A stretch of DNA of 64,000 bases. Source: JBAYNW01 sp041678605. GTDB lineage: Bacteria; Cyanobacteriota; Vampirovibrionia; Gastranaerophilales; Gastranaerophilaceae. Position numbers and translations under genes: made by a program. Positions 24,662 to 33,336 of this stretch are shown in pieces; position 1 is the stretch's first letter, and every line of letters begins with the position of its first letter. The notes below the pieces were generated by a model. It made no database searches. It saw only the letters and a program-made list of their open reading frames with translations, and was not told where the DNA came from. The stretch lies in assembly GCA_041678605.1 (NCBI GenBank), contig JBAYNW010000008.1, positions 1 to 64,000 on the forward strand, read 5' to 3'.

Positions 24662-26506
24662 TTATTCCACCGTTACGGATTTCGCAAGATTTCTCGGCTG
24701 GTCGACGTCTTTTCCTAAAAATTCCGCTATGTAGTAAGCCAGCAACTGAAGTGGAACAATCGCAACAACCGGCGATAAAAGTTCGTGAACTTCCGGAACC
24801 CTTATAATAAAGTCAAACAATTCGTCTAATTTTTTGTCCTCAGAATTTGTAAGTGCAATCATCTTTGCATTTCTGGCCTTTGCTTCTTCGGCATTTGAAA
24901 GAATTTTTTCATACACTTTTCCATGCATTAAGATTGACAAAACCGGCATGGTTTCATCAAGCATGGCAATCGGGCCGTGTTTTAATTCGCCGGCAGGATA
25001 GCCGGTTGCATTAATATAACTTATTTCTTTCAGCTTTAAAGCCCCCTCCAGAGCGGTCGGGAAATTTATTCCTCTTGCTATATAGATAAAATCCTTTGTT
25101 GCCGAAAAAGCCTTGGCACATTTCTGAATTTCTTCTTTGTGTGCGAGAATTCTTTCGATTTTTTGCGGCAGAATTACCAATTCTCTTTTTAGTTCTTTTA
25201 ATTTATTTTCGTCCAGACTTCCTTTAACTTCCGCCATATAAATTGCCAATAGGTAGAACGAAATCAGTTGTGCCGTGTAAGATTTTGTGGCTGCGACAGA
25301 AACTTCAATCCCTGCATTAATCGGCACCAGACTGTCGGCTTCTCTTGCCATGGTAGAGTCGGGGCGGTTTGTTACTATCAAGACGTGTGAACCTTTTTCC
25401 TTCGATTGTTTGATTGCTGTAATCGTGTCCGCCGTTTCACCTGACTGAGAAACTCGTATTACAAGAGTGTTTTTATCTGTCACAGTTTTTCTGTAAATAT
25501 ATTCGCTTGAAGGTTCAACGTCCACAGCAATATTGCAAAAATCTTCAATAATATACTTTCCGACCATAGATGCGTGTAAGGATGTTCCGCAGGCAATAAT
25601 CTGTATACGGTTCAAGTTTTTTAACGTTTCTTTTGTCAGCTTAACTTCCTTCAGGGAAATCGCCTCATCAATGTTATATAATTTACCGCTCAGAACGTTT
25701 CTGATAACGTCGGGCTGTTCGTGAATTTCTTTGAGCATAAAATGCTTAAATCCCATTTTGCTCAGTGCAACAGGCTCCCAGGGAAGAATTTCAATTTTTT
25801 GTTCAAGTTCTCTGTTTTCGGCGTCAATGAGCGTCATTTTTTCTTTTGTTAAAGTCACTATCTCATCATCCTTTAGATAAAGTGATTTTTTTGTGTGTTC
25901 AATAATTGCAGGAACATCTGACGCTATAAAAAATTCGCCTTCACCTATTCCGACAAGCAAAGGAGCATTTCTTTTTGTTGCGACAAGGACGTCAGGTAAA
26001 TCCTGATGCATAACCCCGAGTGCGTAAGCCCCCTGAATTTTCTTTGTTGCAAGTCTTACGGCTTGAGTTAAATCTTTTGTTTTTGAAAATTCCTGAGCAA
26101 TCAAATGTGCAACAGTTTCCGTATCGGTTTGTGAGCGGAAATTACAGCCTTTTTTAATTAAATCTTCCTTTAATTCTTTAAAATTTTCGATAATTCCGTT
26201 ATGAACTATTACCAGCTTGCCGCAGCTGCAAGTGTGCGGATGTGCATTAATCTCGGTTGGGGCCCCGTGTGTTGCCCAGCGGATATGGCCTATCCCGACT
26301 TTGGCATTCTTTGTTTCTTCTGTATGATTTTTGAGCAGGTCAATAAGATTTTGCAACTTGCCCTCCGCCTTGTAAATTTTTATTTTTCCGTCGGCGTTAA
26401 TCGCAATCCCTGATGAATCGTAACCTCTGTACTCAAGGTTTTTTAGACCCTCAATTAATATATCTATAACCGATTTTTTGCCTATATAGCCTACTATTCC
26501 GCACAT
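24662..26506 (-). CDS. glmS: Glutamine--fructose-6-phosphate aminotransferase
   Basis: First step of the hexosamine pathway to UDP-GlcNAc for peptidoglycan and LPS. 614 aa. N-terminal glutaminase with nucleophile Cys-2 (MCGIVGYIGKKSV) and the GHIRWATHGAP loop. Two SIS domains follow (IACGTSLHASMVGKY; RVSQSGETADT; KEISYINATGYPAGELKHGP). The C-terminus ends in DQPRNLAKSVTVE, as in all GlmS. A short CACCTAT/ATAGGTG hairpin lies just upstream of the start on the minus strand; I see no glmS ribozyme. Confidence 0.97.
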   Translation of the reverse strand: MCGIVGYIGKKSVIDILIEGLKNLEYRGYDSSGIAINADGKIKIYKAEGKLQNLIDLLKNHTEETKNAKVGIGHIRWATHGAPTEINAHPHTCSCGKLVIVHNGIIENFKELKEDLIKKGCNFRSQTDTETVAHLIAQEFSKTKDLTQAVRLATKKIQGAYALGVMHQDLPDVLVATKRNAPLLVGIGEGEFFIASDVPAIIEHTKKSLYLKDDEIVTLTKEKMTLIDAENRELEQKIEILPWEPVALSKMGFKHFMLKEIHEQPDVIRNVLSGKLYNIDEAISLKEVKLTKETLKNLNRIQIIACGTSLHASMVGKYIIEDFCNIAVDVEPSSEYIYRKTVTDKNTLVIRVSQSGETADTITAIKQSKEKGSHVLIVTNRPDSTMAREADSLVPINAGIEVSVAATKSYTAQLISFYLLAIYMAEVKGSLDENKLKELKRELVILPQKIERILAHKEEIQKCAKAFSATKDFIYIARGINFPTALEGALKLKEISYINATGYPAGELKHGPIAMLDETMPVLSILMHGKVYEKILSNAEEAKARNAKMIALTNSEDKKLDELFDFIIRVPEVHELLSPVVAIVPLQLLAYYIAEFLGKDVDQPRNLAKSVTVE

Positions 26507-26629
26507 TATTTACACCATTACACCTATTTGTCTTATAGGTGCCTTACTAAACTGATTTACATATTTCAATAATAACCATTCTATCATCAACATTTCATAA
26601 TCAAATTAAATTTATATTAAAATTTTGTG

Positions 26630-26658
26630 TTGCAAAATTTTATGGTCTGGGATAAAAT
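26630..26658 (+). promoter_or_regulatory. Sigma70 promoter of the M48 peptidase operon
   Basis: TTGCAA (26630-26635), 17-nt spacer, TAAAAT (26653-26658). A leader of about 23 nt carries the SD GAGGGAGAG before ATG 26688. Confidence 0.65.
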
Positions 26659-26687
26659 TTCTCTATTGACTGAGAGAGGGAGAGTGT

Positions 26688-27386
26688 ATGAAGAAATTTC
26701 TGGTTGTGGTGGGAGTATTGCTGATTGGCACAGTGGCGAATGCTGAGTTTGTTGAAGTTGAAACCAATGTTAATATGGCAAATTATTGGGAAAAAGACGG
26801 CAAAGACGTTCAAAAAATTACCGAAATCGGCACAAAAATTATTAACGCCAACAGGCTTCAAAAAAGGATTCCGATTCAGATGGTCAGGAATAAAAATGTT
26901 ATTAATGCATCTTCCGCCTTCTGGGATAAGACAGTACACATTTATTCCGGACTTTTGCCCTATATAGATAGTGATGACGAAATGGCCTATATTTTAGGGC
27001 ATGAAACGGCTCATTCACTCGATTCTTATGACGGTTTTTTGAAGTGGACAGTGATGATTTGCAACTTGAGAGCTTATGAGTACAAGGCGGATTTAATAGG
27101 AATTGATTTGATGGTTAAGGCCGGATACAATCCGATTGCGGCAATTACATGTGCGAACAAATGGATGGGCGAAGATCCTTTCGATTTGTTTATGACTCAC
27201 CCAAAAGCTTCAAGGCGGCTTATGGCAATGTATAAGTATATTTATGTAAAATACCCTTGGGCTTTAAAAACCGATATGGTACACAACGTAAATTATGAAA
27301 ATTTCACGTATTCTTCGCAAAAAGAAATTAATGCATTCCAGCAAAAACAGAAAGAACGTGACAGCAAAAAGGTACAAGATTTGTAA
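26688..27386 (+). CDS. M48-family metallopeptidase, exported
   Basis: 232 aa. Sec signal peptide (residues 1-19, KKFLVVVGVLLIGTVANA). The zinc site is HETAH at 105-109, with Glu-131 in YEYKADLIG as third ligand; THPKASRRL near 170 is the usual downstream M48 motif. There are no other membrane segments, so it is likely a periplasmic or lipid-facing BepA/LoiP-like protease involved in envelope quality control. The stop overlaps the next ATG by one base (TAATG), which suggests a coupled operon. Confidence 0.88.
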   Translation: MKKFLVVVGVLLIGTVANAEFVEVETNVNMANYWEKDGKDVQKITEIGTKIINANRLQKRIPIQMVRNKNVINASSAFWDKTVHIYSGLLPYIDSDDEMAYILGHETAHSLDSYDGFLKWTVMICNLRAYEYKADLIGIDLMVKAGYNPIAAITCANKWMGEDPFDLFMTHPKASRRLMAMYKYIYVKYPWALKTDMVHNVNYENFTYSSQKEINAFQQKQKERDSKKVQDL

Positions 27387-27841
27387 TGTTTAAAAGGATA
27401 GTTTTAATTTTAATTTGTTTATTTTTTACGGTAAATGCAGGGTTTTCAAAAGATATTCCGCTGACAATCAGACCTGTTTCTAAAATTACAACTTCGAATT
27501 TGAAATTGCAAAACGGTGACAGTGTAGAATTTTTAATTGCCGAAGATGTTAAAATTGACTCAAAGATGGAATTTAAAAAGGGGCAAAAGGTTTACGGAAC
27601 AATTACGAGCCGGGAAGAAAACGGGTTTATGAACGAAGTTTCAAATATTTATATTGAAAATTTTTACACTAAAGACCGTGGCGGGAAAAGAATTAAATTA
27701 AAAGGGATAGTATATAAAGAAGGCAGGAGCCACGACATGATAAACGGTTTTCTTCCGCTCATTTGTATTCTTATAAGAGGCGGTGAAGTTCAGATAAATT
27801 CCGAAAAAAATACTTTCACAATATACTGGGAGGAAAATTAA
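27386..27841 (+). CDS. Exported hypothetical protein, paralog of the next gene
   Basis: 151 aa with a signal peptide (residues 1-21). The mature part begins KDIPLTIRPVSKITTSNLKL and contains a GDSVEFLIAEDV segment, FKKGQKVYGTI and a Gly-rich strand region, suggesting a small beta-rich domain. The same layout occurs in the following gene. No family recognised. Translationally coupled to the M48 peptidase. Confidence 0.72.
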   Translation: MFKRIVLILICLFFTVNAGFSKDIPLTIRPVSKITTSNLKLQNGDSVEFLIAEDVKIDSKMEFKKGQKVYGTITSREENGFMNEVSNIYIENFYTKDRGGKRIKLKGIVYKEGRSHDMINGFLPLICILIRGGEVQINSEKNTFTIYWEEN

Positions 27842-27844
27842 ATA

Positions 27845-28321
27845 ATGAAAAAAATATTTCTGCTTGCCGTTTTAAGTTTTTCAATATTTTCTCCTGCGTT
27901 TGCTGAAAAAATTCCCGTAAAAATTGCTCCGGCTCAGGCTTTTTCTACCCATCACGATGAGGTTCAAATCGGCGATTGGATAAATTTTGAAACGGTTAAT
28001 GACGTTTATAATGGTGACAAATTATATATAAAAAAGGGAACACGGGTTATAGGAGTTGTTGATTTTGTCCATGATAACGGCTGGCTGGCGGATTCTGCCG
28101 AAATAACATTGAAGGAGTTTTTGACTGTTGATGCAAACAATAAAAAGGTAGAAATACCTTACACTATTAAGATTAAAGGGAATGAATTTGTAGAGAATGA
28201 AAAAAGGCAGTGTTTAACTTATATTGCTTATGCTTTTCAATCACTAGCCTTTTTCTTAAGAGGGCCGGAGATTTATATCGAGCCGGACAAAAAGGTTTTT
28301 AACATATTTATTGAGCGATAA
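27845..28321 (+). CDS. Exported hypothetical protein, paralog of the previous gene
   Basis: 158 aa with a signal peptide (residues 1-20, ending AFA). The mature part begins EKIPVKIAPAQAFSTHHDEV and has GDWINFETVNDVYNGDKLYI then KKGTRVIGVVD, which match the neighbour's GDSVEF..KKGQKVYGTI pattern in order and spacing. The last third differs but ends similarly (EIYIEPDKKVFNIFI against VQINSEKNTFTIYW). Three nt separate the two genes. A tandem duplication is the simplest explanation. Confidence 0.72.
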   Translation: MKKIFLLAVLSFSIFSPAFAEKIPVKIAPAQAFSTHHDEVQIGDWINFETVNDVYNGDKLYIKKGTRVIGVVDFVHDNGWLADSAEITLKEFLTVDANNKKVEIPYTIKIKGNEFVENEKRQCLTYIAYAFQSLAFFLRGPEIYIEPDKKVFNIFIER

Positions 28322-28376
28322 TTAATCAATTTTTTTGTTGTATAATATTGAAAGACGGCAATCAAATAAGGCGGGG

Positions 28377-29354
28377 ATGAAAATGCAGACAAAAAGCATA
28401 AATGATCTTGCAAAAGAAGTTTTAGACATTGAAGCACATTCGATATTAAAACTAAAAAGCAGCATAAATGAGAGTTTTGACAAGGCAATTGAGCTTTTAT
28501 ACGCCTGCAAAGGCCGTGTAATTGTAACCGGCATGGGCAAATCAGGACTTATCGGAAAAAAAATAGCAGCAACTTTGTCCTCAACCGGAACTCCTTCATA
28601 CTTTTTGCATCCGGCAGAAAGCACCCACGGGGATTCTGGAATTATCACCAGAGAAGACGTGATTATAGCAATTTCAAACAGCGGCGAAACCCAAGAACTC
28701 TTGAACCTTTTGCCTTTAATAAAAAGATTTGGAGTAACTTTGATTGCTCTGACCGGCGGCTTGAATTCAACACTTGCAAGAACAAGCGACGTCTTTTTGG
28801 ACATTTCTGTTGAAAAAGAAGCCTGCCCTTTGAATAAGGCTCCTACGGCCAGTACAACCGCAACGCTTGCAATGGGCGACGCTCTGGCGGTTTGTTTGCT
28901 TGAAAAAAGAGGGTTTTCAGAAGATGACTTCTTAATTTTTCATCCGGGCGGGGCGTTAGGCAAAGGATTTTTGTACTCTGTGGCAGAACTTATGCTAAAA
29001 GACGAAAGATTGCCATTGGCACTTGAAGACGAACCTTTCACCGAAGTTATTGAGCTTATATCCCAAAAAAAATTGGGATTGGCGATTATTACCGACAAAA
29101 ACGGTCTTATGACGGGGGTTTTAACAGACGGCGACATAAGAAGAACACTTATTAAACACCACGATGTAAGCAAACTAAAAGTCAAAGAAGTTATGACGGT
29201 GAATCCAAAAACCATTTCACCGCACGAACTTGCGGCGAAAGCTTTACATTTAATGGAAAAGTACTCAATTACGGCACTTGCAATCACCGATGAAAACAAA
29301 AAGCCCGTCGGTGTTTTGCACATACATGATTTGTTAAAAGCCGGCGTAGCTTAA
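28377..29354 (+). CDS. kdsD: Arabinose 5-phosphate isomerase
   Basis: 325 aa from the chosen ATG (SD AAGG; an alternative ATG is 6 nt on). The SIS domain includes VTGMGKSGLIGKKIAATLSS and SNSGETQELLNLLPL; two CBS domains follow (LMLKDERLPLALEDEPFTEV; VMTVNPKTISPHELAAKALH). It isomerises ribulose-5-P to arabinose-5-P, the first step of KDO synthesis for lipopolysaccharide. It is followed by the KDO-8-P phosphatase gene. A reading frame extends upstream to 28335 but has no start support. Confidence 0.93.
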   Translation: MKMQTKSINDLAKEVLDIEAHSILKLKSSINESFDKAIELLYACKGRVIVTGMGKSGLIGKKIAATLSSTGTPSYFLHPAESTHGDSGIITREDVIIAISNSGETQELLNLLPLIKRFGVTLIALTGGLNSTLARTSDVFLDISVEKEACPLNKAPTASTTATLAMGDALAVCLLEKRGFSEDDFLIFHPGGALGKGFLYSVAELMLKDERLPLALEDEPFTEVIELISQKKLGLAIITDKNGLMTGVLTDGDIRRTLIKHHDVSKLKVKEVMTVNPKTISPHELAAKALHLMEKYSITALAITDENKKPVGVLHIHDLLKAGVA

Positions 29355-29364
29355 GGCGTACAAG

Positions 29365-29425
29365 TAGGTTGGGCTTTCAGCCCAACGACATAAAGCAAAG
29401 TAGGGCGGGTTCCCTAATCCGCCAA
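29365..29425. repeat. Two short hairpins between kdsD and kdsC
   Basis: TTGGGCTTTCAGCCCAA (29369-29385) and GGCGGGTTCCCTAATCCGCC (about 29404-29423). Similar hairpins occur at 42603-42625 (GATGGGCTGAAGCCCATC) and as the terminator stem at 8135-8172. Confidence 0.6.
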
Positions 29426-29436
29426 GAGGATATGAG

Positions 29437-29979
29437 ATGAAAAACAATCTGGAATTAAAAGCAATTGCGGGCAAAATTAAACTTGTTGCGTTTGACATAG
29501 ACGGTGTTATGACTGACGGAAGCCTGACCTTCGATGAAAACGGGGTTGAATATAAAACGTATAACTCAAAGGACGGGTTGGGCGTGATAATGCTTTCAAG
29601 GGCGGGGATTATTCCCGCGATAATCACGGCCAGAAACAACGGGACGGTTGTTCACAGAGCAAAAATTCTCGGGATAACGGAACTTTATCAGGGGCAAAAA
29701 AATAAAATCTCCGCACTTGAAGAATTATTGGAAAAATACAATTTAACCTATGCGGAAACAGCTTATATGGGCGACGATTTGCCTGATTTGTGTGTTTTGG
29801 AAAAAGTTGGTTTGCCTTGCTGTCCGGCGGATGCCGTTGAGGATGTTTTGGCTGCTTCAAAATTCATTTCCGCCAAAGGCGGCGGCAAAGGTGCTGTTCG
29901 GGAGCTTTGCGAGTTTATTTTAAAAAGCCAATCGGTGGATTTAAAACAAAAAGGCATGGTTTCTGTAGGCAGAAACTAG
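29437..29979 (+). CDS. kdsC: KDO-8-phosphate phosphatase (KdsC/YrbI family)
   Basis: 180 aa HAD phosphatase of class C0. Motif I is DIDGVMTDG (residues 19-27), the motif III region is EYKTYNSKDGLGVIMLSRAG, and motif IV is GDDLPDLCVL. It removes phosphate from KDO-8-phosphate. The tetramer-forming family is small and has no cap domain, matching this length. It sits with kdsD, so two of the four KDO steps are together. Confidence 0.92.
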   Translation: MKNNLELKAIAGKIKLVAFDIDGVMTDGSLTFDENGVEYKTYNSKDGLGVIMLSRAGIIPAIITARNNGTVVHRAKILGITELYQGQKNKISALEELLEKYNLTYAETAYMGDDLPDLCVLEKVGLPCCPADAVEDVLAASKFISAKGGGKGAVRELCEFILKSQSVDLKQKGMVSVGRN

Positions 29980-29988
29980 GGGAAATAA

Positions 29989-30348
29989 ATGTACGAACTT
30001 AAATCACAGATGTATTTTTCGGCGGCACACCATCTTTTAAATTATGAAGGTGAGTGCGAAAACCAGCATGGACACAACTGGCTTGTGGAAGCTTTCGTTA
30101 CGGGCGGCGAATTGGATAAAAGCAATATTTTAATTGATTATAAACTTTTGAAAAAAGAATTAAAGTCGGTTTTGGATTATCTTGACCATACGGACATCAA
30201 CGAATTGCCGGAATTTAAGGGCATAAGTCCGAGCAGTGAGATAATCGCAAAATTTATTTATGATAAATTAAAAAAAAGAATAACGATATTGAGCAAAATT
30301 TCGGTTTGGGAAACACCGACGTCATGTGCAAGTTATTTTGAGGACTAA
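29989..30348 (+). CDS. queD: 6-carboxytetrahydropterin synthase
   Basis: 119 aa, PTPS family. Zinc His residues lie in FSAAHHLLN and QHGHNW. The preceding CENQHGHNW contains the catalytic Cys (near residue 24). DYLDHTDINELPEF carries the catalytic His/Asp, and the conserved Glu is in VWETPTS. It makes CPH4 for queuosine. SD AGGGGA precedes the ATG; 9 nt follow kdsC, so one operon is likely. queC and queE are not in the window. Confidence 0.92.
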   Translation: MYELKSQMYFSAAHHLLNYEGECENQHGHNWLVEAFVTGGELDKSNILIDYKLLKKELKSVLDYLDHTDINELPEFKGISPSSEIIAKFIYDKLKKRITILSKISVWETPTSCASYFED

Positions 30349-30352
30349 AAAT

Positions 30353-30412
30353 GTCGTTGCGAGGGTTTATCCCGAAGCAATCCAAAATAATTACAATTTG
30401 GATTGCCGCGTT
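30353..30412. repeat. Family B repeat, short variant copy 3
   Basis: GTCGTTGCGAG at the left with an inner hairpin AAGCAATCCAAA / TTTGGATTGCC. This is the 'GCAATCC' arm of family B; the right end (GCAATGAC) is absent or eroded. It lies between queD and uppP. Confidence 0.6.
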
Positions 30413-30468
30413 GAAACTTCATTTTTCCCGGCACTGACACAAAAGAAGACAATATTAAGAAGGGTAGT

Positions 30469-31287
30469 ATGGAAAATTTAATTTTGATAGCCAAATCGAT
30501 AATTTTAGGAATTGTAGAGGGAATTACGGAATTTTTGCCGATATCTTCGACCGGGCATATGATTATTGTAGGAAGGTTCATAAATTTCAGCGGGGATTTT
30601 GCGAAGCTTTTTGAAATAGTAATTCAACTCGGGGCAATTCTTGCCGTTGTGTTTTTGTTTAGAGAAAAGATTTTAAATTCTTTTAAAAAATTAAAACCGG
30701 GGGAAGAAGGCTTCAAACTTTGGACGGGTTTAATGTTGGCCTTTATTCCTGTCGGGATTGTAGGACTGCTATTTCATGAATTTATTGAAGAACATTTGAT
30801 GAATCCGATTACCGTTGCCGGAGCGTTGTTTTTTGGCGGGTTGTGGATGATATTTGCAGAAAATAAATACAGAAATAATGCTAAAATATTTGAAATTGAG
30901 CAGGTCGGATACAAAGCGGCATTTATAATCGGCTGCTTCCAGTGTTTGTCAATTCTCTGGCCCGGATTTTCACGCTCTGCGGCGACAATTATAGGCGGCT
31001 GGATAATGGGGCTTTCAAGCGTTGCGGCGGCAGAGTTTTCGTTTTTCCTTTCAATTCCGACTATGATTATTGCAACAGCATTTGCATTGCTTAAGGAAAA
31101 TGCCGCATTGACAGTACCCGAAATCGGAGCGTTGATTGCAGGATTTGTTGTTTCTTTTCTTGTCGCATTTGTAGTTGTCGCAAAGTTCATCGAATTTCTA
31201 AAAACGAAGCCGATGAGAGGTTTTGCGATTTACAGAATAATCGTTTCAATTTTAATTTTGGTTTTTGCTTTTTTTAAAATAATTTAA
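30469..31287 (+). CDS. uppP: Undecaprenyl-diphosphatase
   Basis: 272 aa, polytopic membrane protein of the BacA/UppP family. Signature EGITEFLPISSTGHMIIVG at residues 16-34 and PGFSRSAATIIGGWIMGLS near 165. It regenerates undecaprenyl phosphate for cell-wall and O-antigen synthesis. SD AAGGG precedes the ATG. It is separated from queD by a repeat. Confidence 0.96.
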   Translation: MENLILIAKSIILGIVEGITEFLPISSTGHMIIVGRFINFSGDFAKLFEIVIQLGAILAVVFLFREKILNSFKKLKPGEEGFKLWTGLMLAFIPVGIVGLLFHEFIEEHLMNPITVAGALFFGGLWMIFAENKYRNNAKIFEIEQVGYKAAFIIGCFQCLSILWPGFSRSAATIIGGWIMGLSSVAAAEFSFFLSIPTMIIATAFALLKENAALTVPEIGALIAGFVVSFLVAFVVVAKFIEFLKTKPMRGFAIYRIIVSILILVFAFFKII

Positions 31288-31383
31288 CCTGCATAGTATT
31301 TATTTCGCCGTCTCTTTGCCAAAAAAAATTGTTTGTAGTAACATGGAGTAGTACGAATTAATTAACCAAAGAAGGTGAAGAAT

Positions 31384-32487
31384 ATGGTAAACAAACTTAT
31401 TAAAGAAGACACAAAGATGTTTTTGACCGGTAATGAAGTTTTAGCTTATGCTGCAAATGCCGCTGACGCAGAATTCATGTACGGCTACCCGATTACACCG
31501 CAGAATGAAATTATGCACACATGGTGTAAATTGCTTCCAAAAACAGAAGCAGGGTTTTTACAGACAGAAGACGAAATTTCAGCAGGATTTTCAACAATCG
31601 GCGGAATTTTAGCAGGGAAGAGAGCTTTCACTGCAACAGCAGGACCGGGAAATGTTATTATGCAGGATGCGATGAGCATGGCTGAAATGATGAGAATTCC
31701 TTTCGTTTGTGCTGTTATGCAGAGGGGCGGACCTTCAACCGCAACAGTAATTTACGCTCAACAGGAAACAACTTTAACATGTTTTGGCGGAAACGGCGAA
31801 GGTTTCAGAATAGTTTATTCAACAGCAGGCCATCAAGACCTGTTCGATTATATGATTAAGGCATTCAACACAGCCTGGAAATACAGATTTCCGACTTTTG
31901 TTCTGGCTGACGGATATCAGGGCAAAATGAGAGAGCCGGTAATGCTTTATGACCCTGCATCACGGGGCATCAAAATGGAACCGACTCCTGCAGAACTTTT
32001 GCCTAAAGGTAAAATCGGAGTCGACAGAAGTGCGAACCATCTGAGAAACACATTCAATATGGAAGAAGAATTGATGGAAGTTCTCGACCAATATCAAGTT
32101 GATTTTGACAAAATGGCTGAAGAAATCGCCGAATACGAAGAGTACAAAGCTGATGATGCTGAAGTGTTGATTATTGCACACGGTATCGTTGCCCGCTCGG
32201 CGAGAACGGCAATTGATGAGTTAAGAGCAAAAGGCGTTAAGGTCGGTTTATTCAGACCGATTACGGTTAGACCTTTGGCTGTTAAACCGTTGAGAAAAGC
32301 TTGTGAACGTTCTAAACAAATCCTTTTCACAGAATCAGCCAACGGCCAATTGGCCAGAATGGTTCTGGAAAAAATCTACGGAATCACAACTCCTTACTCA
32401 ACACTTTACAAAATGGGTGTCGGAGTAACGGGCGATGATTTGGTTCAAAAGGTAGAAAGCATGGTTAAAGAACCGGCTGTGATATAA
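31384..32487 (+). CDS. 2-oxoacid:ferredoxin oxidoreductase, alpha subunit
   Basis: 367 aa. Pyrimidine-binding domain of the thiamine-dependent enzyme: FMYGYPITPQNEIMHTW, EDEISAGFSTIGGILAGKRA, TATAGPGNVIMQDAMSMA. Domain II is at the C-terminus (VLIIAHGIVARSARTAIDEL). With the next three genes it forms a KorABCD/VorABCD-type complex that decarboxylates a 2-oxoacid to the acyl-CoA and reduces ferredoxin. Start chosen at ATG 31384 with SD AAGGTGA; an in-frame GTG lies 9 nt upstream. Whether the substrate is 2-oxoglutarate or a branched-chain oxoacid cannot be told. Confidence 0.93.
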   Translation: MVNKLIKEDTKMFLTGNEVLAYAANAADAEFMYGYPITPQNEIMHTWCKLLPKTEAGFLQTEDEISAGFSTIGGILAGKRAFTATAGPGNVIMQDAMSMAEMMRIPFVCAVMQRGGPSTATVIYAQQETTLTCFGGNGEGFRIVYSTAGHQDLFDYMIKAFNTAWKYRFPTFVLADGYQGKMREPVMLYDPASRGIKMEPTPAELLPKGKIGVDRSANHLRNTFNMEEELMEVLDQYQVDFDKMAEEIAEYEEYKADDAEVLIIAHGIVARSARTAIDELRAKGVKVGLFRPITVRPLAVKPLRKACERSKQILFTESANGQLARMVLEKIYGITTPYSTLYKMGVGVTGDDLVQKVESMVKEPAVI

Positions 32488-32529
32488 AGGAAATAGGAAG
32501 TAGGAAATAGGAAATAGGAAATAGGAAAT
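32488..32529. repeat. Heptad repeat array (AGGAAAT units)
   Basis: Six consecutive 7-nt units (AGGAAAT; the second is AGGAAGT) start right after the alpha-subunit stop, and C-rich degenerate sequence (CAATTCCCAATTCCC) follows. It lies in the transcribed gap between the alpha and beta subunit genes. Confidence 0.88.
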
Positions 32530-32580
32530 AGATAGAAAAACAATTCCCAATTCCCTAAAGATAAAAAGGAGATAAACAAA

Positions 32581-33336
32581 ATGGTACAATTATTGGATTT
32601 GCCGCCGGTGTTGCCTGAAGCACAGGACGCAGAAGCAGGAGCAAGCAAGTTTTGCCCGGGATGCGGTCACGGGATGGTACTAAAAACCTTGGCTTTCGCC
32701 ATTGATGATTTAAACATAAAGGACAAAACGGTTTTCGGCTGCGACATCGGATGTTCGCTTTTGTCCTGGAACTATATGGACGTTGACTCTGTTCAAACTC
32801 ACCACGGAAGAACAACGCCGGTTATTTACGGTGTAACCCGTGCTAATCCTGAAGTTATCGGGATTGCTTATATGGGCGACGGCGGCGGACTTGCAATCGG
32901 AGCTCAACATTTGGTGAACGCTTCTGTCAGAGGCGAAAAGATGTTGGCAATTCTTGTAAACAACACGAATTACGGAATGACAGGCGGTCAAATGGCACCG
33001 ACAACAATGCCCGGACAGCGTACTGAAACTACGCCTTACGGCAGAGATTGTGATGTTACGGGTAAACCTGCCAAAGGTGCCGAAATGGTTTCCGCAATTG
33101 TTAACCCTGAAAAGGCTTATGTTGCAAGAGCCAGCGTTTCAAATTTGAGAGCTTTGAGAAAAACTTTCAAAAAAGCACTTAAAAATGTTGAACAAGGCGG
33201 ATTTTCTTTCGTAGAAGTCCTTTCCGTCTGTCCGTTAAACTGGAGAACAAACAATGTCGACACTTGGAACCGACTGAAAACTATGGAAGAATTCTTTGAA
33301 GTAAAAGAGTTTGTGACAAGAGAGGGGTTAGAATAA
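32581..33336 (+). CDS. 2-oxoacid:ferredoxin oxidoreductase, beta subunit
   Basis: 251 aa. Diphosphate-binding half of the thiamine site: FCPGCGHGMVLKTLAFAIDD, YMGDGGGLAIGAQHLVNASV and NNTNYGMTGGQMAPTT. Two Cys in the CPGCGHG motif belong to the family's pattern. SD AAGGAG precedes the ATG. Stop and gamma start overlap by one base (TAATG). Confidence 0.94.
   Translation: MVQLLDLPPVLPEAQDAEAGASKFCPGCGHGMVLKTLAFAIDDLNIKDKTVFGCDIGCSLLSWNYMDVDSVQTHHGRTTPVIYGVTRANPEVIGIAYMGDGGGLAIGAQHLVNASVRGEKMLAILVNNTNYGMTGGQMAPTTMPGQRTETTPYGRDCDVTGKPAKGAEMVSAIVNPEKAYVARASVSNLRALRKTFKKALKNVEQGGFSFVEVLSVCPLNWRTNNVDTWNRLKTMEEFFEVKEFVTREGLE

Noticed and set aside
24662..26545. glmS ribozyme/riboswitch upstream of glmS
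   Set aside because: Only a short CACCTAT/ATAGGTG hairpin is present; the conserved ribozyme core is not recognisable.
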